64,000 nt of DNA from Posidonia oceanica (Eukaryota; Streptophyta; Magnoliopsida; Alismatales; Posidoniaceae). Numbering within the stretch: the first letter of the stretch is position 1; every line of letters begins with the position of its first letter. This document shows positions 22,471 through 32,609 of the stretch, piece by piece. The stretch covers positions 43,596,001 to 43,660,000 of the forward strand of contig JAZBRS010000035.1 in the NCBI GenBank assembly GCA_037176725.1, written 5' to 3'. The notes under the pieces were generated by a model that worked only from the letters and a program-made list of their open reading frames with translations, had not been told where the DNA came from and did no database searches. A program made the position numbers and the translations under genes.

Positions 22471-24139
22471 TCCCTTGCCTCTCTTTTGTTTCCTGCACTG
22501 TCTTTTCTTTTCGTTTTGTTTTGTTTTTGTGTTTTCTCGTCTTGCTTGAAAATCATAAAAAGCATAAAATCAACAAAACCCAAAAAGAACATGCATCCCT
22601 TTCTGCTTCTTTTATTCATTCCCTGCATTCGGGCTGGCACCCATAACTGCTCGGCGATAGGTCCGTTAACCTGTCATCCCCAGGCTGATATCCCTAACTA
22701 TTCGGCGATAGGTCCATCAACCTATCACTCTGCACATTCTTCTGCACATTTATGCCATCCTGCACATATCTATCATCATGCATTGTCATTTACTGCACAT
22801 ACATGTCATTTCTTGCATCCTGTAAAAGACAAAAGCACCAAAAAATCAAGAAAATCAAAAAACACAAAAATATTTTCTCACCTTGCTACTGGTTTTCCCT
22901 TTTTATGTTTTCTTAAGCACAAAAACCATAAAAAATACAAAACCAATGCAAAAACCTAAAAACATGCTTGTCCCTTTCCCTTCTAAAAAATACAAAACCC
23001 ATAAACACTTGTATAATTAGAAATCCGGCTTCGGGCAAACAAGCAACACCTGGAGGATGTCAAGTAGTGACAATCTCAGGCAGGTCTCACCCGAGCAGCG
23101 CCATCTCTTGCATGTGGCCACAAAGTGAGACTAAGAGCAGAATAGAGCATCTCGCTGAGTTTCAGAATTCCAGAAGCGAGATCTGCCTTATCAAGAGAGT
23201 CCACTAGACATGGAGAGGACCCAAGCAGAGCAGAGCAAAGCCAGAGGCTATACACATTGCAGAGGCTGAAAGTGTATGCCGATCAGCCGAACTCTTAATG
23301 CCTCACTAGGGACCGCTATCCCAAGAGGGCGAAGACATGCATATCAAAAAGAATAGAGATCATGTGAGCATAAAAGAAATATGAAGAAAGAAGTTGAAGA
23401 AAGAAGGCGCTCATGAGAGGAGTGATTCGGACGAGTGTCAAAGCCCCCTCAGCTTCCAACTTCAAGTGCCACACTGGCAACTGCATGGGACACTTAATCG
23501 GGAGGACCTGGCCTCGCCCTCCGAGCGCAGCAGCACGCTCCATTCCCCTGTGTAGACAACACTTACTTCCCTGGCAAGCTAGATGCAGATTCGATCACTC
23601 ATGAGGGGAAAGAAATATCATTCTGTGAGCGTCAATAGCGGTAGTCGGTCCCCGAGGAATTAAGATGGAGGCTGTGAAGCCGCATCCAACGCTTCTGCTA
23701 CCCACAAGCAGTCGAAGGTTATACCTTGCAAAGCTAAGGCCTCATCCCGAACCAAGAGTGAGAAAGAGAGCCACCGACCACAATCCGGCATGGCGTTGCT
23801 CGAGGATCGAGATCTCTTGAGTCAGAAAGTGCAGAAGCATCCTCTTAGCAGCTGCTTTTGAGTCCAAACCCACCAAAACATGCACGTTATAATAAGCTAT
23901 CTTCTTTTCACCCTGCTTTCGAAAATCGGAGCCAAGGATGAGCACCTTTTTGCCTGACCTCGCTCAGAGGCTCCGTGCTTTTCAAAGTTTTGCCACCCAC
24001 CGTGTTGGGTAGGTCCTTGATGACCGGCATGTCCCTCGTTTGTCACCCCGTGACGCCACGAAGCATGCCCGTGTTGAGACCATTGCACACCCACCACGGG
24101 GGGTTTTCCTGTCTTCTCTCTGCATCATTCTATCATTCT

Positions 24140-24890
24140 TTGCATTCGGGCTGGCACCCCTAACTACTCGGCGATGGGTCCGTCAACCTATCATCTCGCA
24201 TCCGTTCATTCATCCATCCGTTACATTTCGGTGCCAGGAGCGCTTCGGCTATCCCTTGGTATCATCCTAATACCAGGGGCATATCTTTTGCTACCCTGTG
24301 GTATCGTTCCCCTCATTCCATCGGGCTGGCAACCCTAACTGCCCGGCGATAGGTCCGTCAACTTATCACCCTGCATGCATTATTCCATTGCATTCCCCAC
24401 CGTCATTGCACTTTGCACGGTGAGCCCTTACATCCATTCCACTGCATCCGGGCTGGTAGCCCTAACTACTCGACTGACAAACCCGTTAGTGTTGTCTCCA
24501 CCTTGCATTTTGATGCCATGGGCACTTCGACTGTCTCCTAGTATTGTTCACTGATACAAGGGGCATCTTTCTTACTGCCCCATGGTATCCCATTTCCATC
24601 TGCATTGGGCTGACATCCCCAACTGTCGCGGGAGCATCTACGGACCTCTGCCGCACCTTCTGGTTCGGTATCCCCGCCCCCTTTCCACCCTCATTTGGGT
24701 TGATAGCCCTAACTATCCGGCGATGAGTCCGTTAACTCCTCATCGGGCTGATAGCCCTAACTATCCGGCGATGAGTCCGTTAACTCTTCATCGGCTTGAT
24801 AGCCCCAACTATCCGGTGGTGAGTCTGTTAACTCCTCCTGGGCTGATACTCCCTAACTATCTGGCAATAGGTCAGTTAACTTATCACCCT
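24140..24890 (+). repeat. 48-bp repeat units in the 3' part of element A
   Basis: Unit type GGGCTGATAGCCCTAACTAT then CCGGCGATGAGTCCGTTAAC. Tight copies lie at about 24690-24890, and dispersed diverged copies at 22633-22730, 24146, 24324 and 24448. Related units occur in D (36600-36660, 39530) and C (57286-57420). Confidence 0.75.
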
Positions 24891-24949
24891 TTCGTCGTAG
24901 TGTAATAGCATTTTGTTGCATGGCATTAGCATTTCATCATCACTCAAGC

Positions 24950-25720
24950 ATCGCGTGCTTAGGATTCGAACCCGTGGTTCGCGTACTGCCTAAGGTAGCA
25001 TCCTCAGCACCTGCAAGACTCTCGCAGCTTGCTAGCTTTGGATGATACTCGCAGTAGTGCACGGCCTTGGGATTGTTTTCTCGGTTTCGTGTGCCCGGCG
25101 TCCCATTGTCTATACACTGCATTCCACTGCATCTTCATTGCATAACATCATGTAACTCTCTTGTATCCTCTGTAGAGTCAGTCCTAGTATTGCATCTCAT
25201 CATCACACGGACATGGCGTGCTTAGGATCCGAACCCCTGGCTCGTGTATTGCTTAAGGTACCATTCTCGGTGCCCGCAAGACTTTCGCAGCTTGCGCACT
25301 TCGGATTGCACCCGCAGTAGTGCGCGGCCTTGGTATCGTTTTTTCGATTCCACGTGCCCAGCGTTCCACTGTTTATACTCTGCATTTCACTGCATAGCAT
25401 CGCGAGCTTAGGATTCGATCTCGCGGTTCGCGTACTGCCTAAGGTAGCATCCTCAGCACCCGCAAGACTTTCACAGCTTGCCGGCTTCGGATGGTACTCG
25501 CAGTAGTGCGCTGCCTCGGATCGTTTTCTCGGTCTCGCGTGCCCCATTACATAACATGTGCACTCTTATTACGCTATTACTCCTTTGTAGTCATTACATC
25601 AACTTCCACATCCCATTTTCATGTCATGGCGTGCTTAGGAAATCGAACCCCTGATCGCGTATTACTAAAAGTGACATCCTCGGCACCCGCAGTAGTGCAT
25701 GGCCAGGATCGCTTCCTTGG
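24950..25720 (+). repeat. Tandem repeat of about 190-257 bp in element A
   Basis: Four diverged copies start GCGTGCTTAGGATTCGAAC (24954, 25211, 25401, 25629), each followed by CGCAAGACT-type and CGCAGTAGTGC motifs. The region lies just upstream of the 3' LTR. Confidence 0.75.
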
Positions 25721-26177
25721 CATTACATGCCCACCATCGCATGCACATTCACAGCATCTCTTTTTCAGCATCTTTACTTTCAGCCTTTACTTTCTGCACT
25801 TGCATCGCCTATGCCTACAGCAGAAGCTTGGCAAACGGCACCCCTACGCTAGAGCTGTACACCGCTCAGCGCACCCAATCGTCCGGCTCTCCCGAAGTAT
25901 TGCTCGACGATGCTGCATTGCATCCTCTGCCTTTTCTGCGTGCATGCTTCACTCGCTTTCCCTAAGAGGAGTACAACGCAATGAGCATTAGCATAGGCAT
26001 CACATTTGCATTAGCGTAAGCATTACATCTACATTCATCTGAATTAGGCGACGAGTCATGATTTTCAGTGCATCTACCGAATAAGTGACTCATGTCTACA
26101 GCAACGTCTGGCTCTCGTCGGTCAGATAGGGTGTCTTGTCAACCCTGAGCAGCGGCCTCGCTTCGCTTGACCTCGCT

Positions 26178-26191
26178 CAGGGAGGGGCATC
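26178..26191 (+). promoter_or_regulatory. Polypurine tract of element A
   Basis: CAGGGAGGGGCATC directly precedes the 3' LTR start TGTAGACACCCC. Element D has the same AGGGAGGGGCATC at its 3' LTR edge, so this is the likely plus-strand primer site of the family. Confidence 0.7.
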
Positions 26192-26857
26192 TGTAGACAC
26201 CCCATTTTGACAGGCTGAATTGGTGGATCTCTCTCTAGTGGCTTATGAACCAAACACCTAAGCTAAACCCAAAATCACATCCTTTTCTCAAAACCAAAAC
26301 TCCAAATCAAACCCCAAAAACAAACCTAGAACTACACCCTTTTTCTAAACCAAAACCACATCAAAACCCTAGAAAATCCTAAACCAAAACCCAAAAACCT
26401 TCCAAAAACCTCCTAAAATCCCATTTAAAATCATAGAAAACCCTAGATTAAATCTTAGGTCAAATGCTAGAAATCCTAGGTCACGCACTCACACAAAACC
26501 CCTCCAAATTCAGGTCATTATCCTTCCTATCTCTCCTCATCATCCTATTCTCTCTCCTCATTATCCTTTTCTCTCTCCTCTTTGTCCTCCTTCTCTTACT
26601 CCTTCTTTTCCTCTCTTTCTCTCTTCTTTTCTTGCTCTCCAATGGGCCCACCTCATTCTTGCTCCTCCCCACTTATTCTCCTTTCTTTCCTTTATTTTAT
26701 CTTTATTTTATTTTATTTTATTTTATCCCATGTTATTTGATCTTTAATTTCTTTTCTTCCCTTCCATTCTTTCTTTCTTTCCATCTTTCTTTCTTTCTTT
26801 CTTTTCCTTTTTCCACATTAAACCAAACCCCAAACCCTGAATCCTAAATCCAAACCT

Positions 26858-27112
26858 AAACCCTAAACCCTAACCAGCAATGGTTACCGTAGTGGTTGGG
26901 TCACCTCCACTACCTTCTCAAGCCGTGGGTTTGATACCTGCCCACCGCACATAGAGTGGATTTTCCACTCTTTCTTGCATTGGGATTAATTTCCCTTCCT
27001 TCCGCCCATAGGTTTCGAACTCGTGACCTGTGGGCTTACCTTGAAGAAAATATCCGTTAAGCTATAGTAGGTTAGGGTAAAAAAAAAAAAAAAACAAACC
27101 CTAAACCCTAAC
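26858..27112. repeat. 17-bp target duplication bracketing the SINE
   Basis: AAACCCTAAACCCTAAC occurs at 26858-26874 and 27096-27112. The locus itself is AAACCCT-repetitive, so the exact length is uncertain. Confidence 0.6.
26875..27095 (+). mobile_element. tRNA-derived SINE in 3' LTR of A
   Basis: About 205 bp plus an A tail (about 27079-27095). The head GGTTACCGTAGTGGTTGGGT resembles a pol III A box region, and GGGTTTGATACCTG about 45 bases on fits a B box (GGTTCGANNCC). The body contains GGTTTCGAACTCGTGACC, common in plant SINE bodies. It is absent from the 5' LTR, so it inserted after element A. Confidence 0.75.
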
Positions 27113-30100
27113 AAACCCCAAACCCTAGTCAACAAACCCTAAACCCTAAACCCTAATCAAGACCCTAAGAACTTAAAACCTTAAACCCTAAAACTAATCA
27201 ATGCAAATTTAAATCACAATTACAACCCAATTAAATCCAACCAAAACCCCAAGCCCACTTAAAATGCAAAGCCCATCTTTAAACCTAATTAAAATTAAAA
27301 CCAATTTGAATTTAACAATTAAAGTCAAAACCCACTTAAACAAATCAAAACTCATTTAAATTTAAAACCAACTAGTGTTAAAACACATCCAAACTCATTA
27401 AAAAATTAAACTAAACCCCAAACCCCATTTTAAAGCCCTAAAACCCATTTAAAGCACAAAGTCCATTTCAGCTTGAATTTAATTAAGATTAGAATCAATT
27501 TAAACAATCAACAACCAAATCCATTTAAACTAATCTAAATTAAAACTCATTCAAATCTAAACTAATTAAAATCAAAGCAAAAAATCCAAACCAAGCCCAA
27601 GGCCCATTAAGCTCTTTTTTCCCTTTTTCCTTCCTCTCTTTATTCTTCTTCTTCTTCTCCCTTTTTTTTCATCGTTTTTTTCCCTTCCTCAGCCAAGCCC
27701 ACGGCCCACTCTCCTTCCTCCTCTTCTTTTCTTCCTTTTTTCTTTTCTTCTTCCACTCCACCTATAGCAACTCTCTCCCTCCTTTTTTCTCCCCCTGTTT
27801 CCATTTTCAAACCACAAATTTCCCCCTATTTTCAAACTCCTTCACCTCCTCTTTACCTCCTCTCTTCTCTCCAACTCTCCCCACCATAAAAACACCTCCT
27901 CTCAACCTCCTCTTCTTTCTGCTTCTGAACGGCCAAAAAAACCACATCCATAGCCTCTCTTCATCTTCTTCCAACTGCCAACAGCCAAACTCCTCCATCA
28001 GAACTCCACCATCATAGACCAGACTTCAGCCCTCCAACTCCACCAAAACACACTCCATCAGACCTCCACCAGAACTCTACCATAGCCTCCTCTTCATCTT
28101 CTTCCAACTGCCAACAGCCAGACACAACCACAGACCATTCCTTAACAACCCAAACCACAGACCTCCACCACAACCGGACGTCCCCACAGAGCAGACCTCA
28201 GCCTTCCAACTCCACCAGAAGCCACCTTATCTAGAGAGCCACCAACTGAGAGAGGAGAGAGAATTATTCTCCCAAGCACCCACTCCGACCACCTGGGCGT
28301 GGAAGGGAGGAGAAGGCCTCCGTCGCTTCCCAAGCCTCCTCCACACCTCCACGACCTCGCCCGGACTCCGCCTGAAGCCGACCCGCGCCCCCAGCGACCC
28401 TCCACCTGCCGTGAGTCCGTAGCACCACCACAAAAGCCATCCGAGCTCGTCGGACGTCCCCGCGCACTCCAACAGGTAACCGGACCTCCCCTTAGCTCTG
28501 TCTCGTTCCCCTCTAGCTCCCCATACCGTTTTTTCCGCGTTTCGTGCCAGCACCTCGCCGGAGTTTTCCATCTTCCCTGGCGCCAGCCGCCGGTGCAATG
28601 CTCTAGACGTCCACCGCCACCGCCGAAGCCCCCGAGCTCCGCCCGCACCTCCGCCAGACTGCGTCGAGCCTCCTCGAGCCGGGTCGAAGCCGCATCGCCT
28701 CCCTATTCGCCCGCGTAGAAGCTTCCTCCCTAGCGAGCAGCACATGGCACTGTAGCACCCTTATTTTATTGCCATTAGTTGCGTTTAGGATTTATTCTTT
28801 CTTAACTTAGATAGTTTACCTTTGCATTGCATTTGTTTCCTTTAGTTTTGTTTTATTACTTTTAGGTCCTAATGTAGTTTAAGTTTGATTTAATTCCAGA
28901 ATAAAACTATATTGCATTGCATTTAATTCCTGTCTTTTCTTTTTATTACATCTTAGTCCTGTTGTAGTTCAAAATATTTTAGCTTTCTTTAGTTTTAGCC
29001 CAGTAACTAGTTTTCTTTACATTTAGGTCCTGTAGTTGATTAATATCATTTAATGTCATGTTTTTAGCTTATTACATTGCATTTATATCTTGTAGTTTAT
29101 TTTATTTACGTTTCAGTCCTCTGTTTTGTTTGTCAGTCATTTAAATTCTATGTTTACCATACTGCATTGCATATTTTATTCTGTATTTTATTTTTATTAC
29201 ATTTAAGTCCTCTATTCAGTTAGAAATCATTTAATTTCATACTTTACCGTATTACATTGTAATTTTTATCCTATATTAGTTTATTATTACTTTCCAGTCC
29301 TCTGATTGTTCAGCATATCATTTAATTTGCATTTTACCTTATTGCATTGCATAAAGCACCAGCATTTTACTTTATTTGCATCCAGACCCTTAGGTTTGCA
29401 TTTTCATTACATATGGGTCCTTAAGTTTGCATTTAGTTGCATCCAGGTCCCTAGGTTTGCATTTTAATTGCATCTAAGCCCCTAGCTTTGCATCTGCATT
29501 GCATCTAGGCCCCTAGGTTTACATTTTCATTGCATATAGGCCCCTAGGTTTGCATTTAATTGCATTTGGCCCCTTACAGTCTCTCCTAATTACATTTAGG
29601 CCATTTTTCTTGCATAACTCCTAATTAGCTTGCACTTGCACTATTTTGCTTGCATTTGCATTGTTTTGCGTGTCCACATCCCGTTTTACTTGCATTTGCA
29701 TTGTTTTACGTGCCCACATCCTGTTTTGCTTGCATTTGCATCTTTTTACGTGCCCACATCCTATTTTGCTTGCATTTGCATCATTTTGTGTGCTCACATC
29801 CTATTTTGCTTCCATTTGCATTGTTTTGCTCGCCTGCTCTTGTTTTGCTTCACCTTTGCACCGTTTTGCGTGCCTGTTTTTCGTTTCACGCACCGTTTTG
29901 CGTATTTGCTCCTGTTTTCCTTTGCATGTTGGTTGCATTTGTATGGTTTTACCACTGTTTTGTTTTTTCGCCCGCATTTGCATTTAGGGCAGTGATGCTT
30001 ACTGCCTGGAGTTCTAACGAACCAGGGTACGCCATGTTCGGAACACAGACAGCGCTGCTGAGCACTTAGATTGCAGTTTAATTCCTTGCACGCATTCCAT

Positions 30101-30594
30101 CACTTAGAACACACATTTGAGCATGTAATTAAGCATTCATGGCACTTAGGCATTCAAAGTATGCATTTCCCTACGTATGCGAGCGTAAGCCTAGAAAGAT
30201 CGATTCTTGGGCGTGTCGGGGGTGCCTAACACCTTCCCCGCACGTAACAGGAGTCCTTGCCCTTTCTCATGGCCCGCAATGACCATATTGCCCTTATCCT
30301 AGGCACGAGTCACAACATTGCATCTCATTTCATTTGCATTGCATCACATTGCATCTTTTGCTTGGTTTTGCGTGTTTATTCATGTATTTCCCCTGTTTTC
30401 CTTGTCTTCTGACTTAATAGACACAGTGGCGACTCTGATTTGTCTTATCCTTTCTTTTTCTTTCTCTTTTCCCCCTTTTTTGGTGAGTCAAGTCTTCCTT
30501 CTCGGATACACCTGCTAATAATGAACCTGATTCTGATCGGTGCACGTGAGCATTGGCATCGTGCATGGATGATCCGAACACCAGGATCGCTACA

Positions 30595-30599
30595 GTCAC
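30595..30599. repeat. Target site duplication GTCAC, right of element A
   Basis: The partner of 7370-7374. Confidence 0.9.
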
Positions 30600-31404
30600 C
30601 GTGGCCCTTCTCTACATAGGGAATTGACGTCATCGGGGCTATTCATCCTGCAGCCTCCAATGGTCATCGCTTTATCTTGGTAGCGATTGATTACTTCACC
30701 GAGTGGGTGGAGGCGGCCACGTAAAAGAATGTCACAACCGCGGCAACGAAAAAGTTCATCAGGAACAACATCATTGCCCGATACGGGGTCCCGCACACCA
30801 TCATATCTGATAACGGCAAGAACTTCATAGCCTAGAGGATTGAGGACTATCTCCAGAGATTCAAGATCAAGCACCATAGATCCTCACCTTATCGGCTGTA
30901 GATGAATGGCGTAGTTGAGTCAGCCAACAAAAATCTTGTGAAGATCTTGAGGAAAATGGTTGAGACTCATAAGGACTGGCATGACAAGCTTCCATATGCC
31001 CTTTGGGCATACGAAACATCAGTCCAGACACCAATAGGGGCAACTCCATATTCACTTGTGTATGGCATGGAGGTTGTTTCGCCCATTGAGGTAGAGATCC
31101 CATCACTCCGGATCCTACGAGAAGCTGAGTTGGAGGAGGTAGAATGGATTGAAGACCGCTGCATCCAGCTGAATCTAATCGATGAGCACAGATTGCAGAC
31201 CATGCATCATGCCCAGTGCTATCAGAGGCGCATGGCCAGAGCTTATCAGAAGAAGGTTAGACCCCGACATCTCACACCCGGTGACCTAGTCTTGCGAGCT
31301 ATTCATCTGCCTGACACCTGTAGCAAATTCAGGCCCAATTGGCGCGGCCTTTTCATTGTCAAGCAAATCTTCTCCGGTGGTGTGGTGATCCTTGAGGACA
31401 TGGA

Positions 31405-31409
31405 CCAAG
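31405..31409. repeat. Target site duplication CCAAG, left of element D
   Basis: Pairs with CCAGG at 55797-55801 (one mismatch). Removing D and one copy restores the integrase end MDQVEQSG. Confidence 0.8.
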
Positions 31410-32082
31410 TGTAGCGATCCCGATGTTCGAATCGCCCATGCAAGATGCCAAAGCTCGCGTGCACTGATCAGAATCAGGTTCACTATTAGCGGATGTATCC
31501 GAGAAGGAAGACTTGACACGAAAACACCAAAAAAGAGAAAAAAGCGCAAGAAAAAAAAAAGATAAGACAAATCAGAGACACCACCGTATCTATTAAGTCG
31601 GGAGCCAAGGATAATCGGGGAAATGCGTGAATAAACACGCAAAACCAAACAAAAGATGCAATGCGATGCAATGCAAATGAAATGAGATGCAATGAGATGC
31701 AATGATGTGACTCGTGTCGAGGATAACGGCAATATGGTCATTGCGGGCCATGAGAAAGGGCAAGGACTCCTATTACGTGCAGGGAAGGTGTTACGCACCC
31801 CCAACACGCTCGAGAATCGGTCTTTCTAGGCTTACGCTCGCATACGCAGGAAAATGCATACTTTGAATGCCAAAGTGCCATGAATGCCTAATTAGATGCT
31901 CAAATGTGTGTTCTAAGTGATAGAATGTAAGCAAGGAAATAAACGTACAATCTAAGTACTCAGCAGCACTGTCAGTGTTCCGAACTGGGCGAACCATGGT
32001 CCGTGAGAACTCCAGGCAGTAAGCATCACTACCCTAAATACAAATGCAGGCGATAAAACAAAACAACGGTAACACCATACAC

Positions 32083-32609
32083 ATGCAAGCGACATGCAAA
32101 GGAAAACAACAGCAAACACGCAAAACGGTGCGAGAGACGAAAGCAGGCACGCAAAACAGTGCAACGGCAAGCGAAAAAGAAAATGGACACGCAAAATGGT
32201 GCGAAAACAGGCGAGAACAGATGCTGGCACGCAAAATGGTGCAAAAGCGATAGCAGGCACGCAAAACGGTGCAAAAATGAGTGAAAATAGATGCGGGCAC
32301 GCAAAACGATGCATGCAATGCAAATGAATGATGTGTTGTGCTTCAAATGCAAGCGACATGCAAAGGAAAACAACAGCAAACACGCAAAACGGTGCGGGAG
32401 ACGAAAGTAGACACGCAAAACGGTGCAATGGCAAGCGAAAAAGAAAATGGACACGCAAAACAGTGCGAAAACAGGCAAAAACAGATGCTGGCACCCAAAA
32501 TGGTACAAAAGCGATAGTAGGCACGCAAAACGGTGCGAAAACGAGTGAAAACAGATGCGGGCACGCAAAATGATGCATGCAATGCAAATGAATGATGTGT
32601 TGTGCTTCA
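32083..32609. repeat. 264-bp tandem duplication in 3' LTR D
   Basis: Copies at 32083-32346 and 32347-32609 both run from ATGCAAGCGACATGCAAAGG to GTGTTGTGCTTCA. The 5' LTR has one shorter copy (about 46115-46310), which explains most of the length difference between the LTRs. Confidence 0.85.

Larger units (their letters stand above)
22471..26177 (+). other. Non-coding region of element A between gag and 3' LTR
   Basis: About 3.7 kb without recognisable pol. Parts match D (23050-24320 against about 39440-40740 reversed), including GGTATCATCCTAATACCAG-type sequence. Tandem units lie at 24140-24890 and 24950-25720. The open frames (for example 25491-25991, 22486-22959) show no domains. Confidence 0.7.
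7375..30594 (+). mobile_element. Element A: GAG-only Tat/Ogre-like retrotransposon with nested inserts
   Basis: A complete element with both LTRs (7375-18572 and 26192-30594), a 5-bp target duplication, a PBS at 18574, a gag remnant (20035-22040) and a purine tract before the 3' LTR. No protease, reverse transcriptase, RNase H or integrase can be found between gag and the 3' LTR. It is therefore non-autonomous and resembles the TR-GAG class described in plants. After its arrival it received a solo LTR of family B, an RPL13 retrocopy and a U3 retrocopy in the 5' LTR, and a SINE in the 3' LTR. Without those inserts each LTR is about 4.2 kb. Confidence 0.9.
26192..30594 (+). repeat. 3' LTR of element A
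   Basis: 4.4 kb from TGTAGACACCCC to GGATCGCTACA, containing one SINE (26875-27095). It is otherwise collinear with the 5' LTR. The stretch 28832-29476 is identical by eye to 10975-11619 of the 5' LTR, while other parts differ by several percent with indels. The conserved Tat block lies at about 30165-30305. The frames 28142-28648 and 28227-28745 are GC-rich LTR sequence, not genes. Confidence 0.92.
30595..31409 (+). pseudogene. Integrase of element C, middle fragment
   Basis: Continues from 7374 after element A. It reads SPWPFST, a stop, then GIDVIGAIHPAASNGHRFIL. The catalytic residues are present: D in GIDVI, D in SDNGKNF, E in VESANK. The C-terminal part runs to VVILEDMDQ at 31409, where element D begins. 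In-frame stops include TAG for Trp after FST, TAA after EAAT, TAG after FIA, and TAG for Gln before MNGVVES. From 30902 on the frame is open (about 170 codons). Close to the E copy in sequence, for example THKDWHDKLPYALWAYE. This is the integrase of the oldest element in the nest. Confidence 0.92.

Noticed and set aside
24954..25010. tRNA-like B box (RC reads GGGTTCGAATCC) in the first 257-bp unit
   Set aside because: Only one of four units has the motif intact, no cloverleaf can be drawn and no A box sits at a suitable distance.
28142..28745. Overlapping Gly/Arg-rich frames of 168-172 codons on the minus strand
   Set aside because: GC-rich LTR sequence, antisense to the element; the homologous stretch of the 5' LTR (10400-10890) has different frames.
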